The position numbers and the translations under genes were made by a program. Shown in pieces: positions 25,221 through 38,243 of a stretch of 64,000 nucleotides of DNA. This DNA is from Ectothiorhodospira magna. Its GTDB lineage: Bacteria; Pseudomonadota; Gammaproteobacteria; Ectothiorhodospirales; Ectothiorhodospiraceae. Location: contig NZ_FOFO01000014.1 in assembly GCF_900110965.1 (NCBI RefSeq), positions 1 to 64,000 of the forward strand, read 5' to 3'. Below the pieces are notes generated by a model. The model was not told the DNA's origin. It did not search any database and was given only the letters and a program-made list of their open reading frames with translations. Position 1 is the first letter of the stretch; the number at the start of each line of letters is the position of its first letter.

Positions 25221-25258
25221 CCAGGGGGAACCCGGAAGATTTGGCGGGTTCCCTCTGG
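25221..25258 (+). promoter_or_regulatory. Stem-loop in the fbp leader
   Basis: Arms CCAGGGGGAACCCG and CGGGTTCCCTCTGG pair over 13 of 14 positions around a 10-base loop, 64 bases before the fbp ATG. No T tract follows, so it may be a leader structure rather than a terminator of the upstream gene. A TATAAC at 25150 is a possible -10 for fbp. Confidence 0.45.
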
Positions 25259-25321
25259 GGCGGGGATCAGGGTTTTAGCTGCGCCAGACGGCTTTTACAC
25301 CACCCAAAGGGAACACCATCC

Positions 25322-26332
25322 ATGCATATCGGTACCACGCTGACCAATTTCATCATCGAAACCCAGCGCCAGTTCGAGGGGGCCACCGGTGAGTTCACCG
25401 GCCTTTTGAACGATATCGCGGTCGCCTGCAAGAAAATCTCCGACCTTGTGAACAAGGGCGATCTGGTGGGGGTACTGGGCACCGCCGGGTCCGAGAATAT
25501 CCAGGGAGAACAACAGAAAAAACTGGATATCATTTCCAACGAAATTTTTATCGAGGCCCTGGCCCATAACGGCCATGTGGCAGCCCTGGCCTCCGAAGAA
25601 ATGGACGAGGTGCATCACCTGTCGGATCATGCGCCCAGAGGCAAGTATCTGGTGCTGTTTGATCCTCTGGACGGCTCTTCCAATATCGACGTCAATGTCT
25701 CGGTCGGTACGATTTTTTCCATCCTCAAGGCCCCGCCAGGGGTAAAAAATCCGGTCCGGGAGGACTTTCTCAAACCCGGCACCGAGCAGGTGGCCGCCGG
25801 GTACTGTCTCTATGGCCCTTCCACCATGATGGTGCTGACCACCGGACGGGGCACCAACATGTTCACCCTGGATCGGGATTTTGGTGAGTTCCTGCTCACC
25901 CATTCCAATGTACAGATCCCGGAAGATACCCAGGAATTTGCCATCAATACCTCCAACATGCGCTTCTGGGAACCGCCGGTGAAGCGTTATATTGACGAAT
26001 GTCTGGCGGGGCGGGATGGCCCCAGGGGCAAGGATTTCAACATGCGCTGGATTGCCTCCATGGTGGCCGAGGTGCATCGCATCCTCACCCGGGGTGGCAT
26101 CTTCATGTACCCCATGGATACCAAGATTCAGGCCAAGGGGCAGGGTGGCAAACTGCGCCTGATGTATGAGGCCAATCCCATGGGCTTCATCATCGAACAG
26201 GCCGGCGGTGCCGCCACCACGGGACGGGCACGGATCATGTCCCTGAATCCCGAAGATATTCACCAGCGGGTGCCGGTGGTGCTGGGATCTCGCAACGAGG
26301 TGGAGCGAATCACCCGCTATCATCACGGATAA
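25322..26332 (+). CDS. fbp: Fructose-1,6-bisphosphatase, class 1
   Basis: The 336-residue enzyme hydrolyses fructose-1,6-bisphosphate in gluconeogenesis and, in autotrophs, in the Calvin cycle. Metal and substrate motifs are clear: [28 protein letters not shown], the [14 protein letters not shown] segment, [15 protein letters not shown] and [23 protein letters not shown]. Length and N-terminus match class 1 enzymes. The ATG at 25322 has only a weak ribosome site (AAGGGA). Confidence 0.95.
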   Translation: MHIGTTLTNFIIETQRQFEGATGEFTGLLNDIAVACKKISDLVNKGDLVGVLGTAGSENIQGEQQKKLDIISNEIFIEALAHNGHVAALASEEMDEVHHLSDHAPRGKYLVLFDPLDGSSNIDVNVSVGTIFSILKAPPGVKNPVREDFLKPGTEQVAAGYCLYGPSTMMVLTTGRGTNMFTLDRDFGEFLLTHSNVQIPEDTQEFAINTSNMRFWEPPVKRYIDECLAGRDGPRGKDFNMRWIASMVAEVHRILTRGGIFMYPMDTKIQAKGQGGKLRLMYEANPMGFIIEQAGGAATTGRARIMSLNPEDIHQRVPVVLGSRNEVERITRYHHG

Positions 26333-26379
26333 CGGGGCGTCGGACAGGCTGCACCCGGCGGCGCCTTGGGTTACTCTAA

Positions 26380-27045
<666 letters not shown>

Positions 27046-27087
27046 TATTGACCGCTTTCCGCCGTTTTTTCAGGAGTATTGCCAGCC

Positions 27088-27348
27088 ATGGCACGAGTGA
27101 CCGTAGAAGATTGCCTCGATAATGTGGAAAACCGTTTCCATCTGGTTCTGGTGGCGGCCAAACGCGCCCGTCAACTGGCCGGGGGCACCGAACCCCAGGT
27201 GGAATGGGAAAATGACAAGCCCACCGTGGTGGCCCTGCGGGAAATTGCCGCCGGCCTGATAGGACCAGAAGTGCTCGATGACGTGGTCGCCCGCGACCAT
27301 GCCGGTAAATCCCGCATCAGCGATGAGGAGGTCAGCTCGGAGATCTAG
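27088..27348 (+). CDS. rpoZ: RNA polymerase omega subunit
   Basis: The 86-residue protein begins [20 protein letters not shown], the near-invariant omega N-terminus, and has [15 protein letters not shown]. Omega assists folding of the beta-prime subunit and forms part of a ppGpp binding site. CAGGAG lies upstream. It is followed 50 bases later by spoT. Confidence 0.95.
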   Translation: MARVTVEDCLDNVENRFHLVLVAAKRARQLAGGTEPQVEWENDKPTVVALREIAAGLIGPEVLDDVVARDHAGKSRISDEEVSSEI

Positions 27349-27398
27349 TCCGGCGTGGTGTGCCAGGCACCACCGCAGAACCACTCCGCATTGTCCCC

Positions 27399-29579
27399 AT
27401 GGTTGAGAGCGCCCCCCCTACCGCAGCAAATCCCGGTCCCCAATCGCTGGATACCACCCGCTTCATGGCCGGGGATTTATGTGCCTACCTGGAAAGCTAT
27501 CTGGACCCGGACCAGATCAAGGAAGTCTACCGGGCCTATCTGTTTGGCGCCGAGGCCCATGAAGGGCAAACCCGTCAAAGTGGCGAACCCTATATCTTCC
27601 ATCCCCTGGCCGTGGCCAAAACCATGGCCGAGATGCGGATGGATCACAAGAGCATCATTGCCGCCATCCTCCATGACGTGATGGAGGACACCCATATCGG
27701 CAAGGCCCGCATCATCGAGGAGTTCGGCGAAGACGTGGCCGAACTGGTGGATGGAGTTTCCAAGCTCACCCATCTCAAGTTTCGCTCCAAGGCCGAGGCT
27801 CAGGCGGAGAATTTCCGCAAGATGATGCTGGCCATCACCCGGGACCTGCGGGTGATTCTGGTCAAGCTGGCTGACCGTCTCCACAACATGCGCACTCTGG
27901 GTGCCCTGCGCCCGGACAAGGGTCGGCGGGTGGCCAGGGAAACCCTGGACATCTACGCCCCCATTGCCCAGCGCCTGGGCATGAATGCGATCCGCCGGGA
28001 GCTGGAACTCCTCGGCTTTGCCGCGCACTATCCTGCCCGTTACCGGGTGCTGGAAGCTACGGTGAAAAAATCCCGGGGCCACCGCAAGGAGGTCATGCAA
28101 AAGATCGAAACCGCCATCTGTGGCCGCATGGAGGAGGTGGGGATCGAGGCCCGCATTGTGGGCCGGGAGAAAAACCTCTACAGCATCTATCGCAAGATGA
28201 AGCAGAAGCGGCTGTCCTTTGCCGAGGTCTATGACGTCTTTGCCATCCGCATCATTGTGACGGATGTGGACACCTGTTACCGGGCCTTAGGGGTGGCCCA
28301 CAATCTCTACAAGCCGGTACCGGGACGTTTCAAGGACTATATTGCCATTCCCAAGGCCAACGGCTACCAGAGTCTGCATACCGTGCTGTTCGGCCCCCAC
28401 GGTATCCCCATCGAAGTGCAGATCCGCACCGAGGAAATGGACCGGGTGGCCGAGACCGGCATCGCTGCCCATTGGCTTTACAAGGCCGGGGACCGGCATT
28501 CCGCCACAGCCCAGGACCGGGCGCGGGAATGGCTCAAGGGGGTGCTGGAAATCCAGCAGGCCGCCGGCAACTCCATGGAATTTCTGGAAAATGTCAAGGT
28601 GGATCTGTTCCCCGAAGAGGTGTACATCTTCACCCCCCAGGGGGATATCATGGAATTGCCCAAGGGCGCCACCGTGGTGGACTTTGCCTATGCCGTACAT
28701 TCCGATGTGGGCAATACCTGTGTGGCCGCCAAGATCGACCGGCGGCTGGCCCCCCTGTCCACGCCCCTGGAAAGTGGCCGCACGGTACAGATCATCACCG
28801 CCCCCGGCGCCCGACCCAATCCGGCATGGATGAACTTTGTGGCCACCGGCAAGGCCCGTACCGCCATTCGTCATTACCTCAAGAATCTGCAACAGGACGA
28901 AGCCGTCAGTCTGGGGCGGCGGCTGCTGGAAAAAGCCCTGTCCATCTACGAACTGTCCCTGGAACAGGTGCCCGAGGAGCGGTTACGGGATCTTCTGGAG
29001 GAGTCCCGCCTGACGGACATCAACGCGCTGCTGGCGGATGTGGGGCTGGGCAACCGGATGGCCGCCCTGGTGGCCCGACGACTGGCGGTGGCAGAGGACA
29101 GTGAAGCCACGGAAAGCCTTGCCGCAAGCCTGTGCCGACCCCTGGCGGTGAAAGGCACCGAAGGCATGGTGCTGTCCTTTGCCAAGTGTTGCAATCCCAT
29201 CCCCGGTGATCCCATTGTCGGCGTCATGAGTACCGGTCGCGGACTGGTGGTACATCGGGAGTATTGCCGCAATGTGGTGGATTATCGGGCCAAGCCGGAC
29301 AAATGGATTACGGTGGAATGGGCCCAGGACAGCACCCAGGAATATGCCGCCAATGTGCGTATTCAGACCGCCAACAAACGGGGTGTACTGGCCAGTCTGG
29401 CCACCAACATCGCGGACATGGGGTCCAACATCGAGAACGTGTCCTTCGATGAGCGGGATGGTCACGCCACGGCCATCACCTTTACCTTGAGTGTGCGCAA
29501 CCGCAAGCATCTGGCGGACATCATGCGCCGCTTGCGGCGCATCCCTGAGGTGTTGCGTATCACCCGCGCCAAAAACTAA
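27399..29579 (+). CDS. spoT: Bifunctional (p)ppGpp synthetase/hydrolase SpoT
   Basis: The protein of about 726 residues has an N-terminal HD hydrolase domain (LHDVMEDT; LVKLADRLHNMRTL), a nucleotidyltransferase synthetase domain (GREKNLYSIYRKMKQK; RFKDYIAIPKANGYQSLHT), a TGS domain (VYIFTPQGDIMELPKGATVV), a helical and Cys-containing region (AKCCNPIPGDPIVG) and a C-terminal ACT domain. Both hydrolase HD residues and the RxKD synthetase motif of bifunctional enzymes are present. A GTG at 27360 in the same frame is an alternative start; neither has a strong ribosome site. Confidence 0.95.
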   Translation: MVESAPPTAANPGPQSLDTTRFMAGDLCAYLESYLDPDQIKEVYRAYLFGAEAHEGQTRQSGEPYIFHPLAVAKTMAEMRMDHKSIIAAILHDVMEDTHIGKARIIEEFGEDVAELVDGVSKLTHLKFRSKAEAQAENFRKMMLAITRDLRVILVKLADRLHNMRTLGALRPDKGRRVARETLDIYAPIAQRLGMNAIRRELELLGFAAHYPARYRVLEATVKKSRGHRKEVMQKIETAICGRMEEVGIEARIVGREKNLYSIYRKMKQKRLSFAEVYDVFAIRIIVTDVDTCYRALGVAHNLYKPVPGRFKDYIAIPKANGYQSLHTVLFGPHGIPIEVQIRTEEMDRVAETGIAAHWLYKAGDRHSATAQDRAREWLKGVLEIQQAAGNSMEFLENVKVDLFPEEVYIFTPQGDIMELPKGATVVDFAYAVHSDVGNTCVAAKIDRRLAPLSTPLESGRTVQIITAPGARPNPAWMNFVATGKARTAIRHYLKNLQQDEAVSLGRRLLEKALSIYELSLEQVPEERLRDLLEESRLTDINALLADVGLGNRMAALVARRLAVAEDSEATESLAASLCRPLAVKGTEGMVLSFAKCCNPIPGDPIVGVMSTGRGLVVHREYCRNVVDYRAKPDKWITVEWAQDSTQEYAANVRIQTANKRGVLASLATNIADMGSNIENVSFDERDGHATAITFTLSVRNRKHLADIMRRLRRIPEVLRITRAKN

Positions 29580-29609
29580 ACAAAGACCATGTGCCAGGAC
29601 ATGGGCGGT

Positions 29610-29909
29610 TCATTCCCCCCCCGCGCCTCTGGCAACACCCTTGGGTACCGCCGGCTTTTTGAAGGGCTTCCTGGGCCGGGGATTGCCGCCGGTGGATTTT
29701 GGCGTCCGGACACCTCTGGCCTGACGGGGAGCGGAACGGGCCTCGGATAACGGCCTTTCGCCGGGGGAGAGCTGGTTGACCGGGGCCAGGGAAATCTCCA
29801 GTTCAATGATTTCATCCCATTGCGCTTCGGTGCGCTGGCTGTCGGGGATGGCCAGCAGACTCTGCAGGCGGCGGCGGGGAGAAATCGCTTGAGAAGAATC
29901 GTTCATCAT
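29610..29909 (-). CDS. Small conserved hypothetical protein
   Basis: The 99-residue protein has an N-terminal helical segment (RRRLQSLLAIPDSQRTEAQWDEIIELEISLAPVNQ) of a type found in small conserved gammaproteobacterial proteins, followed by a basic Pro/Arg/Lys-rich tail (PKSTGGNPRPRKPFKKPAVP) that may bind RNA or be disordered. Function unknown. Two ATGs (29909 and 29906) open the frame. A transposon-end-like element, copy C, ends immediately upstream in the same orientation, so translation must start from or within its 3' edge. Confidence 0.65.
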   Translation of the reverse strand: MMNDSSQAISPRRRLQSLLAIPDSQRTEAQWDEIIELEISLAPVNQLSPGERPLSEARSAPRQARGVRTPKSTGGNPRPRKPFKKPAVPKGVARGAGGE

Positions 29910-29910
29910 G

Positions 29911-30016
29911 TTGCGCGAGACACCCGGCCTTAACAGGCCAGGGAGGGTTGGCGCATCGTGCGGGGCACGATCACCCGGCCCTGGTCGCGTCCTCCTGTAT
30001 GGGTTTGGGTTTAAGA
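29911..30016 (-). mobile_element. Solo transposon end / omega-RNA-like element, copy C
   Basis: Read on the minus strand it holds AACCCAAAC, then ATACAGGAGGACGCGACC, the hairpin ATCGTGC and GCACGAT around CCC, then a second hairpin in which GGCCT and AGGCC replace the CCCCG and CGGGG arms of the other copies (a compensated change), and ends CTCGCGCAA. The flanking sequence shows no tnpA or tnpB remnant: the dsbA-like gene stops only about 50 bases away. It therefore appears to be a free-standing copy. The small gene's ATG begins right after it. Confidence 0.65.
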
Positions 30017-30066
30017 GACAGCATCATGGTCAGGTGCCAACTGGCGACCATGGAGCGCTAACCCGC

Positions 30067-30711
30067 TCAAGCGCGGGCCTTGTCAATGAGCTGGCTGGCA
30101 ATCTCCAGCAGGTCATCGAAGGTGCGGGCCTGTTCACCCACCACCACAAAACGTCCATCCACCACCAGGGTGGGCACACTATTGACGCCAAAACGGGCTT
30201 GCAACCGGTCGTTGCGGGCCAGTTGGGCGCGGACATTGGCACTGTTGAACACCTCCCGGAAGGGGTCCGTATCCACCCCCTGGGCCGCCAGCCAGTCCAT
30301 GATGGCCGCTTCGGTAAACAGGGGTTTTCGGTCTATGCCAACAGCATCAAATACAGCCTGATCCAGTTCGGCGGCCAGGCCGGTTTCCTCCAGGGCCAGG
30401 GCCAGCCGGGCCAGATGAGCCCAGGCACCGCGATTGAAAGAAATGGGAATGCGCCGATAAGTGACATCCTCGGGAAGATCCGCCAGCCAGGGTGACATGA
30501 CCCGGTTGAGCTGGCCGCAGAAGGGACAGCCATAAGAGAAAAACTTGGCCAGTTCGATCTGGCCTTCGGGGGCCTCTGAATGGGGGCGGGTAATGGCCCG
30601 CCAGTCCCGGTTCTCCACCAGTTCGGCCCCGATCAGCACATTGGGCGCTGCGGCGATTCCCAGGCCACTGGCAAGCAATAATTGATTGAAACGGCGTCGG
30701 GTCAAGGACAT
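30067..30711 (-). CDS. DsbA-like thiol:disulfide oxidoreductase
   Basis: The 214-residue protein starts MSLTRRRFNQLLLASGLGIA, a leader with three Arg, Phe and a hydrophobic core that looks like a twin-arginine signal. The mature part has a thioredoxin fold: FFSYGCPFCGQL is the active site (CPFC, where E. coli DsbA has CPHC) and NSVPTLVVDGRFVV holds the cis-proline. It should oxidise or isomerise periplasmic cysteines. GGAG lies 6 bases before the ATG. Export by Tat rather than Sec would be unusual for DsbA and is inference. Confidence 0.82.
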   Translation of the reverse strand: MSLTRRRFNQLLLASGLGIAAAPNVLIGAELVENRDWRAITRPHSEAPEGQIELAKFFSYGCPFCGQLNRVMSPWLADLPEDVTYRRIPISFNRGAWAHLARLALALEETGLAAELDQAVFDAVGIDRKPLFTEAAIMDWLAAQGVDTDPFREVFNSANVRAQLARNDRLQARFGVNSVPTLVVDGRFVVVGEQARTFDDLLEIASQLIDKARA

Positions 30712-31080
30712 GGCAACGCTCCAGGGGCAGAGTGGTGATGCAAGGGTCGCGGTTGTATTGTGTCCATCACAAGTTGACACGATCCCCGTCTGGTCAGATT
30801 CGACTGAAAGAATATTTTGACAGGGATACCGGCATGACCGGTGTTCAGGCCCAGGGCCTGCAAGGCCATCCATGATGGCCCATTTTTTCAGGGTCACACC
30901 ATGAACAGGCCTGGGCGATACAGGTTTCGTCGTCGACGAAGACGGCGCCATGCTGGTATGCCAGCATGGTGCTGAATGGGTGATTGGGTGGGATTATAAA
31001 GGCTTTGGGGAAGATTTGCCCATTTTCCCTTTTGTTCCCCCTCAGCCGCAGCGGGGTAACCACAATGTGGTGCCCAGGGA
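30712..31080. other. 369-bp region with possible 40-residue Cys/His peptide gene
   Basis: On the minus strand a 41-codon frame (30967-30845) encodes MLAYQHGAVFVDDETCIAQA and a C-terminal half with four Cys, two His and two Trp (QACSWCDPEKMGHHGWPCRP). Codon third positions resemble real genes. A perfect -10 TATAAT (minus strand, plus positions 30993-30998) lies 26 bases upstream. The start overlaps a hairpin with arms CATGCTGG and CCAGCATG. No ribosome site is obvious and no family is recognised. The rest, up to gpx, shows nothing. Confidence 0.3.
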
Positions 31081-31590
31081 TTACACATCCCCCGGCATGG
31101 CCAGCAGGGCCTCGATCTCCCCGGCGATGGTTTCCGGGGCCACATTGGGGGCATGGCGCCCCATGACCCGACCGTGGCGATTCACCAAGAACTTGGTGAA
31201 GTTCCATTTGATGGTCTGGGAACCCAGCAGTCCCGGCGCGGCCACCTTGAGGTGACGGAACAGGGGATGGGCGCCGGCGCCATTGACCTCCACCTTGGCA
31301 AACATGGGAAAGGTCACCTGAAATGTGGTGGCGCAGAATGCCGCAATCCCGGCCTCGTCATCGGGTTCCTGATTGCCGAACTGATTGCAGGGAAACCCCA
31401 GCACATCGAATCCACGGTCATGGAAACGGTCCTGCAGGGCCTGCAGGCCATTGTATTGCCGGGTGAAACCACAGCGACTGGCCACATTGACGATCAGCAG
31501 GACGCGGCCATTGAACGTACTCAGGGGGCAGGGGTTGCCCTGAATGTCGGTGGCCTCAAAATCGTAAACAGAGCGGGTAGTTTCCGGCAT
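31081..31590 (-). CDS. Glutathione peroxidase family protein
   Basis: The 169-residue protein carries NVASRCGFTRQYNGLQALQ with the peroxidatic Cys (not selenocysteine), GFPCNQFGNQEP with the second Cys and the Gln, and KWNFTKFLVNRHGRV with the Trp and Asn of the catalytic tetrad. Bacterial members usually reduce peroxides with thioredoxin. No signal peptide is seen, so it is cytoplasmic. It lies between the dsbA-like gene and the gltBD terminator. Confidence 0.9.
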   Translation of the reverse strand: MPETTRSVYDFEATDIQGNPCPLSTFNGRVLLIVNVASRCGFTRQYNGLQALQDRFHDRGFDVLGFPCNQFGNQEPDDEAGIAAFCATTFQVTFPMFAKVEVNGAGAHPLFRHLKVAAPGLLGSQTIKWNFTKFLVNRHGRVMGRHAPNVAPETIAGEIEALLAMPGDV

Positions 31591-31661
31591 GGCACAGGTT
31601 CTCCGACTAAAAGGGATATGCCGAGATTGCCGGATGGGGCGCCGATGGTAAAGAGCCGTGG

Positions 31662-31695
31662 AAAAAAGCCCCTCCGCTACAGGTGGCGGAGGGGC
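31662..31695 (-). terminator. Rho-independent terminator of gltBD
   Basis: On the minus strand GCCCCTCCGC pairs with GCGGAGGGGC around an 8-base loop, followed by TTTTTT. It lies 14 bases after the gltD stop. Confidence 0.85.
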
Positions 31696-31708
31696 GAGGC
31701 TGGAACGA

Positions 31709-33167
31709 TTACCGGGGCAGGTCGGAACTGCCCATCAGCCACTGGTCCACCGCCCGGGCGCACTGACGGCCTTCGCGGATGGCCCAGACCACCAGGGACT
31801 GGCCGCGACGCATGTCGCCGGCGGCGAAAACGCCGTCCACGCTGGTGTGGTAGGCTCTGGCGCCTTCGGTTTCCCCCTTGACGTTGCCCCGGGCATCCAG
31901 CTCCAGGCCGGATGCCTCTTGCAGCTGGGCCAGCATGCCCTCCTGCACCGGATGCACGAAGCCCATGGCCAGCAGCACCAGATCACAGCGGATGTCCCGC
32001 TCGGTGCCCGGCACTTCGCTCATCTGGAAACGGCCCTGGGCATCCTTTTCCCACTTCACCGACACCACCCGGGCCGCCTTGACCCGGCCATGGCCATCGT
32101 CGATGAAGCCCTTGGTGGCCACATTCCATTCCCGGGTGCAGCCTTCTTCCTGGGAACTGGAGGTGCGCATGCGGTTGGGCCAGTGGGGCCAGGTGAGTCC
32201 CTTGTCTTCCTTCACCGGCGGCTTGTCCAGGATCTCCACCTGGGTGACATGGATCGCACCATGACGGTTGGAGGTGCCGATGCAGTCGGAACCGGTGTCG
32301 CCGCCGCCGATGACCAGCACGTGCTTGTCCTGGGCGCTGATGAAGTCCTCGTCGGGCACGAACACGCCCTGCACCCGCTTGCTGTTGCGGGTGAGGAAAT
32401 CCATGGCGAAGTGTACGCCTTGCAGTTCACGACCGGGCACCGGCAGATCCCGGGGTTTCTCGGCACCGCCCGCCAGCACCACCGCGTCGAACTCCGCCTG
32501 CAGCTTCGCCACCGGGATGTCCACGCCGATATGGGTCAGGGTGTGGAACTGCACCCCTTCCGTGCGCATCTGCGCGATACGGCGATCGATGTGGCCCTTG
32601 TCCAGCTTGAAGTCGGGAATGCCGTAACGCAACAGGCCGCCGATGCGATCCGCCTTCTCGAACACGTCCACATGGTGACCGGCCCTGGCCAGCTGCTGGG
32701 CGGCCGCAAGGCCCGCGGGGCCGGAGCCCACCACCGCCACCCGCTTGCCGGTGCGGCGCTGGGCCACCTGGGGCCGGATCCAGCCTTCTTCCCAGGCCCG
32801 GTCGACGATGGCGCACTCGATGGTCTTGATGGTCACCGGGGTGTCGTCGATGTTCAGGGTGCAGGCGGCCTCGCAGGGGGCGGGGCAGATGCGGCCCGTG
32901 AACTCGGGGAAGTTGTTGGTGGAATGCAGCACCTCGATGGCCTGCTTCCAGTCGTCCTGATACACCAGGTCATTCCAGTCCGGGATGATGTTGTTCACCG
33001 GGCAGCCCTGATGACAGAAGGGAATGCCGCAATCCATACAGCGGGCACCCTGCTGGCGCAGCTGTTCCACCTTGAGCGGGATGACGAACTCCCGATAGTG
33101 GACGATACGGTCACTCACCGGCGCATAGCGCCGGTCGTGGCGTGCAAATTCCAGGAATCCGGTTGGC

Positions 33168-33175
<8 letters not shown>
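31709..33175 (-). CDS. gltD: Glutamate synthase (NADPH) small subunit
   Basis: The 488-residue protein passes electrons from NADPH via FAD and Fe-S clusters to GltB. The N-terminal Cys motifs ([17 protein letters not shown] and [10 protein letters not shown]) bind Fe-S clusters, [19 protein letters not shown] binds [16 protein letters not shown] binds NADPH, and [19 protein letters not shown] closes the FAD site. ATG at 33175 overlaps the gltB end by eight bases. The product length is typical. Confidence 0.95.
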
Positions 33176-37757
<4,582 letters not shown>

Positions 37758-38243
37758 CTTTGACCTCGCTGGTATCTGGTCGCTGGCCGGCATCCGCGGT
37801 GGTCCGGCGTCGGGAGATCGGGGCGGTGTTGCCGTCGCCGGTCTCCTGCTATTGACTTTCCGTGAATACGCCGAATTCCGGCGGGTTGGGGAGATTAAAG
37901 GGAAAGTGTCCGTGACGCCATAGGGCGGTGGGCGCTTCCATGGTGAATTTGCAAAAATGCACCGCATTGGTGCGACGGTGAACTGTTTTGGGGCACTTTT
38001 GGGGCAATTTTTGCGCTTTTAAGGGCATCCGGGGCTATGGGAGGCCCCTTTTCCCGCTCATGCCGGTTTTATATCAATCTACGTGCCAAATCCGGGCAGA
38101 TTTCAGGCGAAAGGAATGACAGGGCAGGAAAAAACCCGGCATGGATGCGGGATATGCACCAATGCCGGGCAATCTGTGTGTGATGTGGTGCAGTCACAGG
38201 CCTTCCATGGCCGATGTTTATGTGGGCGGTTGTCCTGGCCCCA
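37758..38243. other. Intergenic region between gltB and the mscK-like gene
   Basis: The 486 bases hold the upstream region of gltB and the terminator of the mscK-like gene. I see no gene. A direct repeat (ttttggggca) occurs at about 37987 and 37999, and several T and A runs make this the most AT-rich stretch nearby; promoters for gltB are probably here but none is clear. Confidence 0.4.
38129..38169 (-). terminator. Rho-independent terminator after the mscK-like gene
   Basis: On the minus strand CCCGGCAT and ATGCCGGG form an 8-bp stem around a 19-base loop, followed by TTTTTT. It lies about 75 bases after the gene's stop. Confidence 0.75.
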
